Source: Mesostigma viride (lineage: Eukaryota > Streptophyta > Mesostigmatophyceae > Mesostigmatales > Mesostigmataceae). From it: DNA of 64,000 bases. Position 1 is the first letter of the stretch. Each line of letters starts with the position of its first letter. Positions 37,501-53,000 of this stretch are shown piece by piece. A model generated the notes under the pieces. That model was not told the DNA's origin. It saw nothing but the letters and a program-made list of their open reading frames with translations, and ran no database searches. The translations under genes were made by a program, and so were the position numbers. The stretch spans positions 1,429,632-1,493,631 of the forward strand of contig RPFO01000648.1 in NCBI GenBank assembly GCA_009746045.1, in the 5' to 3' direction.

Positions 37501-40500
37501 AGCCACACACGCACAAGCACAAGCACAGGTAACGGGAGCCACACACACAAGCACAGGTAACGGGAGCCACACACGCACAAGCACAGGTAACGGGAGCCAC
37601 ACAACACAAGCACAAGCACAGGTAACGGGAGCCACACACGCACAAGCACAAGCACAGGTAACGGGAGCCACACACGCACAAGCACAGGTAACGGGAGCCA
37701 CACACGCACAAGCACAAGCACAGGTAACGGGAGCCACACACGCACAAGCACAAGCACAGGTAACGGGAGCCACACAAGCACAAGCACAGGTAACGGGAGC
37801 CACACACACACAAGCACAAGCACAGGTAACGGGAGCCACACACGCACAAGCACAGGTAACGGGAGCCACACGCACACAAGCACAGGTAACGGGAGCCACA
37901 CACACACAAGCACAAGCACAGGTAACGGGAGCCACACACACACAAGCACAAGCACAGGTAACGGGAGCCACACAAGCACAAGCACAGGTAACGGGAGCCA
38001 CACACACACAAGCACAAGCACAGGTAACGGGAGCCACACACGCACAAGCACAGGTAACGGGAGCCACACACACACAAGCACAAGCACAGGTAACGGGAGC
38101 CACACACACAAGCACAAGCACAGGTAACGGGAGCCACACACGCACAAGCACAAGCACAGGTAACGGGAGCCACACACGCACAAGCACAAGCACAGGTAAC
38201 GGGAGCCACACACGCACAAGCACAAGCACAGGTAACGGGAGCCACACACACACAAGCACAAGCACAGGTAACGGGAGCCACACAGCACAAGCACAGGTAA
38301 CGGGAGCCACACACACACAAGCACAAGCACAGGTAACGGGAGCCACACACACACAAGCACAAGCACAGGTAACGGGAGCCACACACACACACAAGCACAA
38401 GCACAGGTAACGGGAGCCACACACACACAAGCACAAGCACAGGTAACGGGAGCCACACACGCACAAGCACAAGCACAGGTAACGGGAGCCACACACACAC
38501 AAGCACAAGCACAGGTAACGGGAGCCACACAAGCACAAGCACAGTAACGGGAGCCACACACACAAGCACAAGCACAGGTAACGGGAGCCACACACACAAG
38601 CACAAGCACAGGTAACGGGAGCCACACACGCACAAGCACAAGCACAGGTAACGGGAGCCACACACGCACAAGCACAAGCACAGGTAACGGGAGCCACACA
38701 CACAAGCACAAGCACAGGTAACGGGAGCCACACACGCACAAGCACAGGTAACGGGAGCCACACAAGCACAAGCACAGGTAACGGGAGCCACACACGCACA
38801 AGCACAAGCACAGGTAACGGGAGCCACACACGCACAAGCACAGGTAACGGGAGCCACACACGCACAAGCACAAGCACAGGTAACGGGAGCCACACACAAG
38901 CACAAGCACAGGTAACGGGAGCCACACGCACAAGCACAAGCACAGGTAACGGGAGCCACACACGCACAAGCACAAGCACAGGTAACGGGAGCCACACAAG
39001 CACAAGCACAGGTAACGGGAGCCACACACGCACAAGCACAAGCACAGGTAACGGGAGCCACACAAGCACAAGCACAGGTAACGGGAGCCACACACGCACA
39101 AGCACAGGTAACGGGAGCCACACACGCACAAGCACAAGCACAGGTAACGGGAGCCACACACGCACAAGCACAAGCACAGGTAACGGGAGCCACACACAAG
39201 CACAAGCACAGGTAACGGGAGCCACACACGCACAAGCACAAGCACAGGTAACGGGAGCCACACACGCACAAGCACAAGCACAGGTAACGGGAGCCACACA
39301 CGCACAAGCACAGGTAACGGGAGCCACACACGCACAAGCACAGGTAACGGGAGCCACACACGCACAAGCACAGGTAACGGGAGCCACACAAGCACAAGCA
39401 CAAGCACAGGTAACGGGAGCCACACACACACAAGCACAAGCACAGGTAACGGGAGCCACACACGCACAAGCACAAGCACAGGTAACGGGAGCCACACACG
39501 CACAAGCACAGGTAACGGGAGCCACACACACACAAGCACAAGCACAGGTAACGGGAGCCACACACACACAAGCACAAGCACAGGTAACGGGAGCCACACA
39601 CGCACAAGCACAAGCACAGGTAACGGGAGCCACACACACAGCACAAGCACAGGTAACGGGAGCCACACACACACAAGCACAAGCACAGGTAACGGGAGCC
39701 ACACACACACAAGCACAAGCACAGGTAACGGGAGCCACACACACAAGCACAAGCACAGGTAACGGGAGCACACACAAGCACAAGCACAGGTAACGGGAGC
39801 ACACACAAGCACAAGCACAGGTAACGGGAGCCACACACACACAAGCACAAGCACAGGTAACGGGAGCCACACAAGCACAAGCACAGGTAACGGGAGCCAC
39901 ACACGCACAAGCACAAGCACAGGTAACGGGAGCCACACACACGCACAAGCACAGGTAACGGGAGCCACACAGCACAAGCACAAGCACAGGTAACGGGAGC
40001 CACACACACACAAGCACAAGCACAGGTAACGGGAGCCACACACGCACAAGCACAAGCACAGGTAACGGGAGCCACACACACAGCACAAGCACAGGTAACG
40101 GGAGCCACACAGCACAAGCACAAGCACAGGTAACGGGAGCACACACAAGCACAAGCACAGGTAACGGGAGCCACACAAGCACAAGCACAGGTAACGGGAG
40201 CCACACACACACAAGCACAAGCACAGGTAACGGGAGCCACACAAGCACAAGCACAGGTAACGGGAGCCACACAAGCACAAGCACAGGTAACGGGAGCCAC
40301 ACACACACAAGCACAAGCACAGGTAACGGGAGCCACACACGCACAAGCACAAGCACAGGTAACGGGAGCCACACACGCACAAGCACAGGTAACGGGAGCC
40401 ACACACACACAAGCACAAGCACAGGTAACGGGAGCCACACACACAAGCACAAGCACAGGTAACGGGAGCCACACACGCACAAGCACAGGTAACGGGAGCC

Positions 40501-40779
40501 ACACACGCACAAGCACAAGCACAGGTAACGGGAGCCACACAAGCACAAGCACAGGTAACGGGAGCCACACACGCAAGCACAAGCACAGGTAACGGGAGCC
40601 ACACACGCACAAGCACAAGCACAGGTAACGGGAGCCACACACACACAAGCACAGGTAACGGGAGCCACACACGCACAAGCACAAGCACAGGTAACGGGAG
40701 CCACACACACACAGCACAAGCACAGGTAACGGGAGCCACACACGCACAAGCACAGGTAACGGGAGCCACACACGCACAA

Positions 40780-41030
40780 GCACAAGCACAGGTAACGGGA
40801 GCCACACACAGCACAAGCACAGGTAACGGGAGCCACACACGCACAAGCACAAGCACAGGTAACGGGAGCCACACACACAGCACAAGCACAGGTAACGGGA
40901 GCCACACACGCACAAGCACAAGCACAGGTAACGGGAGCCACACACACACAGCACAAGCACAGGTAACGGGAGCCACACACGCACAAGCACAAGCACAGGT
41001 AACGGGAGCCACACACGCACAAGCACAGGT
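40780..41030. repeat. Alternating two-unit pattern with stepwise CA growth
   Basis: Standard 36-bp CGCA units alternate with 'CAGCAC' units of 31, 33 and 35 bp. Each successive odd unit gains one CA. This is a local dimeric higher-order repeat. Confidence 0.75.
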
Positions 41031-44000
41031 AACGGGAGCCACACACAAGCACAAGCACAGGTAACGGGAGCCACACACACACAAGCACAAGCACAGGTAA
41101 CGGGAGCCACACACGCACAAGCACAAGCACAGGTAACGGGAGCCACACAAGCACAAGCACAGGTAACGGGAGCCACACACGCACAAGCACAGGTAACGGG
41201 AGCCACACACACAAGCACAAGCACAGGTAACGGGAGCCACACACGCACAAGCACAGGTAACGGGAGCCACACACGCACAAGCACAAGCACAGGTAACGGG
41301 AGCCACACAAGCACAAGCACAGGTAACGGGAGCCACACACACAAGCACAAGCACAGGTAACGGGAGCCACACACACAAGCACAAGCACAGGTAACGGGAG
41401 CCACACACGCACAAGCACAAGCACAGGTAACGGGAGCCACACACACACAAGCACAAGCACAGGTAACGGGAGCCACACACAGCACAAGCACAGGTAACGG
41501 GAGCACACACAAGCACAAGCACAGGTAACGGGAGCCACACACGCACAAGCACAAGCACAGGTAACGGGAGCCACACACGCACAAGCACAAGCACAGGTAA
41601 CGGGAGCCACACACACACAAGCACAAGCACAGGTAACGGGAGCCACACACGCACAAGCACAAGCACAGGTAACGGGAGCCACACAAGCACAAGCACAGGT
41701 AACGGGAGCCACACACGCACAAGCACAAGCACAGGTAACGGGAGCCACACACGCACAAGCACAGGTAACGGGAGCCACACACACACAAGCACAGGTAACG
41801 GGAGCCACACACGCACAAGCACAAGCACAGGTAACGGGAGCCACACACGCACAAGCACAAGCACAGGTAACGGGAGCCACACACGCACAAGCACAAGCAC
41901 AGGTAACGGGAGCCACACACAGCACAAGCACAGGTAACGGGAGCCACACACGCACAAGCACAAGCACAGGTAACGGGAGCCACACACGCACAAGCACAGG
42001 TAACGGGAGCCACACACAAGCACAAGCACAGGTAACGGGAGCCACACACACACAAGCACAAGCACAGGTAACGGGAGCACACACACGCACAAGCACAGGT
42101 AACGGGAGCCACACACACACAAGCACAAGCACAGGTAACGGGAGCCACACACGCACAAGCACAAGCACAGGTAACGGGAGCCACACAAGCACAAGCACAG
42201 GTAACGGGAGCCACACACACAAGCACAAGCACAGGTAACGGGAGCCACACACGCACAAGCACAAGCACAGGTAACGGGAGCCACACACGCACAAGCACAG
42301 GTAACGGGAGCCACACACGCACAAGCACAGGTAACGGGAGCCACACACGCACAAGCACAAGCACAGGTAACGGGAGCCACACACAAGCACAAGCACAGGT
42401 AACGGGAGCCACACACGCACAAGCACAAGCACAGGTAACGGGAGCCACACACACACAAGCACAAGCACAGGTAACGGGAGCCACACACGCACAAGCACAG
42501 GTAACGGGAGCCACACACACACAAGCACAAGCACAGGTAACGGGAGCCACACACAGCACAAGCACAGGTAACGGGAGCCACACACGCACAAGCACAAGCA
42601 CAGGTAACGGGAGCCACACACACACAGCACAAGCACAGGTAACGGGAGCCACACACACAAGCACAAGCACAGGTAACGGGAGCCACACACGCACAAGCAC
42701 AAGCACAGGTAACGGGAGCCACACACACACAAGCACAAGCACAGGTAACGGGAGCCACACACACACAAGCACAAGCACAGGTAACGGGAGCCACACACAC
42801 ACAAGCACAAGCACAGGTAACGGGAGCCACACACGCACAAGCACAGGTAACGGGAGCCACACACACACAAGCACAAGCACAGGTAACGGGAGCCACACAC
42901 GCACAAGCACAGGTAACGGGAGCCACACACAGCACAAGCACAGGTAACGGGAGCCACACACACACAAGCACAAGCACAGGTAACGGGAGCCACACACACA
43001 CAAGCACAGGTAACGGGAGCCACACACACAAGCACAAGCACAGGTAACGGGAGCCACACACGCACAAGCACAAGCACAGGTAACGGGAGCCACACAAGCA
43101 CAAGCACAGGTAACGGGAGCCACACACACACAAGCACAAGCACAGGTAACGGGAGCCACACACACACAAGCACAAGCACAGGTAACGGGAGCCACACACG
43201 CACAAGCACAAGCACAGGTAACGGGAGCCACACACGCACAAGCACAGGTAACGGGAGCCACACACACACAAGCACAAGCACAGGTAACGGGAGCCACACA
43301 CACACAGCACAAGCACAGGTAACGGGAGCCACACACGCACAAGCACAAGCACAGGTAACGGGAGCCACACACGCACAAGCACAGGTAACGGGAGCCACAC
43401 ACGCACAAGCACAGGTAACGGGAGCCACACACGCACAAGCACAAGCACAGGTAACGGGAGCCACACACGCACAAGCACAGGTAACGGGAGCCACACACGC
43501 ACAAGCACAAGCACAGGTAACGGGAGCCACACACACACAAGCACAAGCACAGGTAACGGGAGCCACACACAGCACAAGCACAAGCACAGGTAACGGGAGC
43601 CACACACACACAAGCACAAGCACAGGTAACGGGAGCCACACACGCACAAGCACAAGCACAGGTAACGGGAGCCACACACGCACAAGCACAAGCACAGGTA
43701 ACGGGAGCCACACAAGCACAAGCACAGGTAACGGGAGCCACACACACAAGCACAAGCACAGGTAACGGGAGCCACACACGCACAAGCACAAGCACAGGTA
43801 ACGGGAGCCACACACAGCACAAGCACAGGTAACGGGAGCCACACACACACAAGCACAAGCACAGGTAACGGGAGCCACACACACAAGCACAAGCACAGGT
43901 AACGGGAGCCACACACGCACAAGCACAGGTAACGGGAGCCACACACGCACAAGCACAGGTAACGGGAGCCACACACGCACAAGCACAGGTAACGGGAGCC

Positions 44001-47000
44001 ACACACACAAGCACAAGCACAGGTAACGGGAGCCCACACGCACAAGCACAAGCACAGGTAACGGGAGCCACACACGCACAAGCACAAGCACAGGTAACGG
44101 GAGCCACACACACAAGCACAAGCACAGGTAACGGGAGCCACACAAGCACAAGCACAGGTAACGGGAGCCACACACACACAAGCACAAGCACAGGTAACGG
44201 GAGCCACACACGCACAAGCACAAGCACAGGTAACGGGAGCCACACACGCACAAGCACAAGCACAGGTAACGGGAGCCACACACACAAGCACAAGCACAGG
44301 TAACGGGAGCCACACACACAAGCACAAGCACAGGTAACGGGAGCCACACACGCACAAGCACAAGCACAGGTAACGGGAGCCACACACGCACAAGCACAAG
44401 CACAGGTAACGGGAGCCACACACACAAGCACAAGCACAGGTAACGGGAGCCACACACGCACAAGCACAAGCACAGGTAACGGGAGCCACACACGCACAAG
44501 CACAAGCACAGGTAACGGGAGCCACACACACAAGCACAAGCACAGGTAACGGGAGCCACACACACACAAGCACAAGCACAGGTAACGGGAGCCACACACG
44601 CACAAGCACAAGCACAGGTAACGGGAGCCACACACGCACAAGCACAAGCACAGGTAACGGGAGCCACACACACACAAGCACAAGCACAGGTAACGGGAGC
44701 CACACAAGCACAAGCACAGGTAACGGGAGCCACACACGCACAAGCACAGGTAACGGGAGCCACACACGCACAAGCACAAGCACAGGTAACGGGAGCCACA
44801 CACAGCACAAGCACAGGTAACGGGAGCCACACACGCACAAGCACAAGCACAGGTAACGGGAGCCACACACACAAGCACAAGCACAGGTAACGGGAGCCAC
44901 ACACACACAGCACAAGCACAGGTAACGGGAGCCACACACGCACAAGCACAAGCACAGGTAACGGGAGCCACACACGCACAAGCACAAGCACAGGTAACGG
45001 GAGCCACACACGCACAAGCACAAGCACAGGTAACGGGAGCCACACACAGCACAAGCACAGGTAACGGGAGCCACACACGCACAAGCACAAGCACAGGTAA
45101 CGGGAGCCACACACACACAAGCACAAGCACAGGTAACGGGAGCCACACAGCACAAGCACAAGCACAGGTAACGGGAGCCACACACGCACAAGCACAAGCA
45201 CAGGTAACGGGAGCCACACACGCACAAGCACAAGCACAGGTAACGGGAGCCACACACACACAAGCACAAGCACAGGTAACGGGAGCCACACACGCACAAG
45301 CACAAGCACAGGTAACGGGAGCCACACAAGCACAAGCACAGGTAACGGGAGCCACACACGCACAGCACAAGCACAGGTAACGGGAGCCACACACACACAA
45401 GCACAAGCACAGGTAACGGGAGCCACACACACACAAGCACAAGCACAGGTAACGGGAGCCACACACGCACAAGCACAAGCACAGGTAACGGGAGCCACAC
45501 ACGCACAAGCACAAGCACAGGTAACGGGAGCCACACACGCACAAGCACAGGTAACGGGAGCCACACACGCACAAGCACAAGCACAGGTAACGGGAGCCAC
45601 ACACGCACAAGCACAGGTAACGGGAGCCACACACGCACAAGCACAGGTAACGGGAGCCACACACGCACAAGCACAAGCACAGGTAACGGGAGCCACACAC
45701 GCACAAGCACAAGCACAGGTAACGGGAGCCACACACGCACAAGCACAGGTAACGGGAGCCACACACGCACAAGCACAAGCACAGGTAACGGGAGCCACAC
45801 ACACGCACAAGCACAGGTAACGGGAGCCACACACACACAAGCACAGGTAACGGGAGCCACACACGCACAAGCACAGGTAACGGGAGCCACACACGCACAA
45901 GCACAGGTAACGGGAGCACACACAAGCACAAGCACAGGTAACGGGAGCCACACACAGCACAAGCACAGGTAACGGGAGCCACACACGCACAAGCACAAGC
46001 ACAGGTAACGGGAGCCACACACGCACAAGCACAAGCACAGGTAACGGGAGCCACACACGCACAAGCACAAGCACAGGTAACGGGAGCCACACACGCACAA
46101 GCACAAGCACAGGTAACGGGAGCCACACACGCACAAGCACAAGCACAGGTAACGGGAGCCACACACACACAAGCACAAGCACAGGTAACGGGAGCCACAC
46201 ACAGCACAAGCACAGGTAACGGGAGCCACACACGCACAAGCACAAGCACAGGTAACGGGAGCCACACACGCACAAGCACAAGCACAGGTAACGGGAGCCA
46301 CACACGCACAAGCACAAGCACAGGTAACGGGAGCCACACACGCACAAGCACAAGCACAGGTAACGGGAGCCACACAAGCACAAGCACAGGTAACGGGAGC
46401 CACACACAGCACAAGCACAGGTAACGGGAGCCACACACGCACAAGCACAGGTAACGGGAGCCACACACACAAGCACAAGCACAGGTAACGGGAGCCACAC
46501 ACGCACAAGCACAAGCACAGGTAACGGGAGCCACACACGCACAAGCACAAGCACAGGTAACGGGAGCCACACACGCACAAGCACAAGCACAGGTAACGGG
46601 AGCCACACACGCACAAGCACAAGCACAGGTAACGGGAGCCACACACGCACAAGCACAGGTAACGGGAGCCACACACACACAAGCACAAGCACAGGTAACG
46701 GGAGCCACACACGCACAAGCACAGGTAACGGGAGCCACACACACACAAGCACAAGCACAGGTAACGGGAGCCACACACGCACAAGCACAGGTAACGGGAG
46801 CCACACACACACAAGCACAAGCACAGGTAACGGGAGCCACACACACACAAGCACAAGCACAGGTAACGGGAGCCACACACACACAAGCACAAGCACAGGT
46901 AACGGGAGCCACACAAGCACAAGCACAGGTAACGGGAGCCACACACGCACAAGCACAAGCACAGGTAACGGGAGCCACACACGCACAAGCACAGGTAACG

Positions 47001-50000
47001 GGAGCCACACAAGCACAAGCACAGGTAACGGGAGCCACACACACACAAGCACAAGCACAGGTAACGGGAGCCACACACACACAAGCACAAGCACAGGTAA
47101 CGGGAGCCACACACGCACAAGCACAAGCACAGGTAACGGGAGCCACACACGCACAAGCACAGGTAACGGGAGCCACACACACACAAGCACAAGCACAGGT
47201 AACGGGAGCCACACACGCACAAGCACAAGCACAGGTAACGGGAGCCACACACACACAAGCACAAGCACAGGTAACGGGAGCCACACACACACAAGCACAA
47301 GCACAGGTAACGGGAGCCACACACGCACAAGCACAAGCACAGGTAACGGGAGCCACACAAGCACAAGCACAGGTAACGGGAGCCACACACACAAGCACAA
47401 GCACAGGTAACGGGAGCCACACACACACAAGCACAAGCACAGGTAACGGGAGCCACACACACACAAGCACAAGCACAGGTAACGGGAGCCACACAGCACA
47501 AGCACAAGCACAGGTAACGGGAGCCACACACGCACAAGCACAAGCACAGGTAACGGGAGCCACACACGCACAAGCACAGGTAACGGGAGCCACACACACG
47601 CACAAGCACAGGTAACGGGAGCCACACACACACAAGCACAAGCACAGGTAACGGGAGCCACACACGCACAAGCACAAGCACAGGTAACGGGAGCCACACA
47701 CGCACAAGCACAAGCACAGGTAACGGGAGCCACACACACAGCACAAGCACAGGTAACGGGAGCCACACACACAAGCACAAGCACAGGTAACGGGAGCCAC
47801 ACAAGCACAAGCACAGGTAACGGGAGCCACACAAGCACAAGCACAGGTAACGGGAGCCACACACACAAGCACAAGCACAGGTAACGGGAGCCACACAAGC
47901 ACAAGCACAGGTAACGGGAGCCACACACGCACAAGCACAGGTAACGGGAGCCACACACGCACAAGCACAAGCACAGGTAACGGGAGCCACACACACACAA
48001 GCACAAGCACAGGTAACGGGAGCCACACACGCACAAGCACAGGTAACGGGAGCCACACACACACAAGCACAAGCACAGGTAACGGGAGCCACACACACAA
48101 GCACAAGCACAGGTAACGGGAGCCACACACGCACAAGCACAAGCACAGGTAACGGGAGCCACACACGCACAAGCACAGGTAACGGGAGCCACACACGCAC
48201 AAGCACAAGCACAGGTAACGGGAGCCACACACACACAGCACAAGCACAGGTAACGGGAGCCACACACGCACAAGCACAAGCACAGGTAACGGGAGCACAC
48301 ACACGCACAAGCACAGGTAACGGGAGCCACACACACACAGCACAAGCACAGGTAACGGGAGCCACACACACAGCACAAGCACAGGTAACGGGAGCCACAC
48401 ACACAAGCACAAGCACAGGTAACGGGAGCCACACACGCACAAGCACAGGTAACGGGACACACACAAGCACAAGCACAGGTAACGGGAGCCACACACGCAC
48501 AAGCACAAGCACAGGTAACGGGAGCCACACACGCACAAGCACAGGTAACGGGAGCCACACACACAAGCACAAGCACAGGTAACGGGAGCCACACACGCAC
48601 AAGCACAAGCACAGGTAACGGGAGCCACACACACAAGCACAAGCACAGGTAACGGGAGCCACACACGCACAAGCACAAGCACAGGTAACGGGAGCCACAC
48701 ACACGCACAAGCACAAGCACAGGTAACGGGAGCCACACAGCACAAGCACAGGTAACGGGAGCCACACACGCACAAGCACAAGCACAGGTAACGGGAGCCA
48801 CACACGCACAAGCACAGGTAACGGGAGCCACACAGCACAAGCACAGGTAACGGGAGCCACACACACACAAGCACAAGCACAGGTAACGGGAGCCACACAC
48901 ACAAGCACAAGCACAGGTAACGGGAGCCACACACACAAGCACAAGCACAGGTAACGGGAGCCACACACACACAAGCACAAGCACAGGTAACGGGAGCCAC
49001 ACACACACACGCACAGGTAACGGGAGCCACACACAGCACAAGCACAGGTAACGGGAGCCACACACGCACAAGCACAGGTAACGGGAGCACACACAAGCAC
49101 AAGCACAGGTAACGGGAGCCACACAGCACAAGCACAAGCACAGGTAACGGGAGCCACACACGCACAAGCACAAGCACAGGTAACGGGAGCCACACACACA
49201 AGCACAAGCACAGGTAACGGGAGCCACACACGCACAAGCACAAGCACAGGTAACGGGAGCCACACACAAGCACAAGCACAGGTAACGGGAGCCACACACG
49301 CACAAGCACAAGCACAGGTAACGGGAGCCACACACGCACAAGCACAAGCACAGGTAACGGGAGCCACACACGCACAAGCACAGGTAACGGGAGCCACACA
49401 CACACAAGCACAGGTAACGGGAGCCACACACGCACAAGCACAAGCACAGGTAACGGGAGCCACACACGCACAAGCACAAGCACAGGTAACGGGAGCCACA
49501 CAAGCACAAGCACAGGTAACGGGAGCCACACACACACAAGCACAAGCACAGGTAACGGGAGCCACACACAGCACAAGCACAGGTAACGGGAGCCACACAC
49601 ACAAGCACAAGCACAGGTAACGGGAGCCACACACGCACAAGCACAAGCACAGGTAACGGGAGCCACACAAGCACAAGCACAGGTAACGGGAGCCACACAA
49701 GCACAAGCACAGGTAACGGGAGCCACACAGCACAAGCACAAGCACAGGTAACGGGAGCCACACACGCACAAGCACAAGCACAGGTAACGGGAGCCACACA
49801 CGCACAAGCACAAGCACAGGTAACGGGAGCCACACACGCACAAGCACAAGCACAGGTAACGGGAGCCACACACGCACAAGCACAGGTAACGGGAGCCACA
49901 CACACACAAGCACAAGCACAGGTAACGGGAGCCACACAAGCACAAGCACAGGTAACGGGAGCCACACACACACAAGCACAAGCACAGGTAACGGGAGCCA

Positions 50001-53000
50001 CACACGCACAAGCACAGGTAACGGGAGCCACACACGCACAAGCACAAGCACAGGTAACGGGAGCCACACACGCACAAGCACAAGCACAGGTAACGGGAGC
50101 CACACACGCACAAGCACAAGCACAGGTAACGGGAGCCACACAAGCACAAGCACAGGTAACGGGAGCCACACACACACAAGCACAGGTAACGGGAGCCACA
50201 CACAGCACAAGCACAGGTAACGGGAGCCACACACGCACAAGCACAAGCACAGGTAACGGGAGCCACACACACAAGCACAAGCACAGGTAACGGGAGCCAC
50301 ACACGCACAAGCACAAGCACAGGTAACGGGAGCCACACAAGCACAAGCACAGGTAACGGGAGCACACACAAGCACAAGCACAGGTAACGGGAGCCACACA
50401 CGCACAAGCACAGGTAACGGGAGCCCACACCACAAGCACAAGCACAGGTAACGGGAGCCACACACGCACAAGCACAAGCACAGGTAACGGGAGCCACACA
50501 CGCACAAGCACAAGCACAGGTAACGGGAGCCACACACGCACAAGCACAGGTAACGGGAGCCACACACACACAAGCACAAGCACAGGTAACGGGAGCCACA
50601 CACACAAGCACAAGCACAGGTAACGGGAGCCACACACGCACAAGCACAAGCACAGGTAACGGGAGCCACACACACACAAGCACAGGTAACGGGAGCCACA
50701 CAAGCACAAGCACAGGTAACGGGAGCCACACACGCACAAGCACAGGTAACGGGAGCCACACAAGCACAAGCACAGGTAACGGGAGCCACACACACACAAG
50801 CACAAGCACAGGTAACGGGAGCCACACACGCACAAGCACAAGCACAGGTAACGGGAGCACACACACAAGCACAAGCACAGGTAACGGGAGCCACACACGC
50901 ACAAGCACAAGCACAGGTAACGGGAGCCACACACACACAAGCACAAGCACAGGTAACGGGAGCCACACACACACAAGCACAAGCACAGGTAACGGGAGCC
51001 ACACACACAAGCACAAGCACAGGTAACGGGAGCCACACACACACAAGCACAAGCACAGGTAACGGGAGCCACACAAGCACAAGCACAGGTAACGGGAGCC
51101 ACACACGCACAAGCACAAGCACAGGTAACGGGAGCCACACACGCACAAGCACAAGCACAGGTAACGGGAGCCACACAAGCACAAGCACAGGTAACGGGAG
51201 CCACACACACAAGCACAAGCACAGGTAACGGGAGCCACACACACACAAGCACAGGTAACGGGAGCCACACACACAAGCACAAGCACAGGTAACGGGAGCC
51301 ACACACGCACAGCACAAGCACAGGTAACGGGAGCCACACACACACAAGCACAAGCACAGGTAACGGGAGCCACACACACACAAGCACAAGCACAGGTAAC
51401 GGGAGCCACACACACAAGCACAAGCACAGGTAACGGGAGCCACACACGCACAAGCACAAGCACAGGTAACGGGAGCCACACACGCACAAGCACAAGCACA
51501 GGTAACGGGAGCCACACACACACAAGCACAAGCACAGGTAACGGGAGCCACACACGCACAAGCACAAGCACAGGTAACGGGAGCCACACACGCACAAGCA
51601 CAAGCACAGGTAACGGGAGCCACACACACACAAGCACAAGCACAGGTAACGGGAGCCACACACGCACAAGCACAAGCACAGGTAACGGGAGCCACACACG
51701 CACAAGCACAAGCACAGGTAACGGGAGCCACACAAGCACAAGCACAGGTAACGGGAGCCACACACACACAAGCACAAGCACAGGTAACGGGAGCCACACA
51801 CACACAAGCACAAGCACAGGTAACGGGAGCCACACAAGCACAAGCACAGGTAACGGGAGCCACACACGCACAAGCACAAGCACAGGTAACGGGAGCCACA
51901 CACGCACAAGCACAAGCACAGGTAACGGGAGCCACACAAGCACAAGCACAGGTAACGGGAGCCACACACACACAAGCACAAGCACAGGTAACGGGAGCCA
52001 CACACAGCACAAGCACAGGTAACGGGAGCCACACACACAAGCACAAGCACAGGTAACGGGAGCCACACACACAGCACAAGCACAGGTAACGGGAGCCACA
52101 CACACACAAGCACAAGCACAGGTAACGGGAGCCACACACACACAAGCACAAGCACAGGTAACGGGAGCCACACACAAGCACAAGCACAAGCACAGGTAAC
52201 GGGAGCCACACACGCACAAGCACAGGTAACGGGAGCCACACGCACAAGCACAAGCACAGGTAACGGGAGCCACACACACACAAGCACAAGCACAGGTAAC
52301 GGGAGCCACACACACACAAGCACAAGCACAGGTAACGGGAGCCACACACACAAGCACAAGCACAGGTAACGGGAGCCACACAAGCACAAGCACAGGTAAC
52401 GGGAGCCACACACACACAAGCACAAGCACAGGTAACGGGAGCCACACACACGCACAAGCACAAGCACAGGTAACGGGAGCCACACACACAAGCACAAGCA
52501 CAGGTAACGGGAGCCACACACAAGCACAAGCACAGGTAACGGGAGCCACACACACAAGCACAAGCACAGGTAACGGGAGCCACACACACAGCACAAGCAC
52601 AGGTAACGGGAGCCACACACACACAAGCACAAGCACAGGTAACGGGAGCCACACACACAAGCACAAGCACAGGTAACGGGAGCCACACACACACAAGCAC
52701 AAGCACAGGTAACGGGAGCCACACAAGCACAAGCACAGGTAACGGGAGCCACACACACACAAGCACAAGCACAGGTAACGGGAGCCACACACGCACAAGC
52801 ACAAGCACAGGTAACGGGAGCCACACAAGCACAAGCACAGGTAACGGGAGCCACACACGCACAAGCACAAGCACAGGTAACGGGAGCCACACACGCACAA
52901 GCACAAGCACAGGTAACGGGAGCCACACACACAAGCACAAGCACAGGTAACGGGAGCCACACACACAAGCACAAGCACAGGTAACGGGAGCCACACACGC

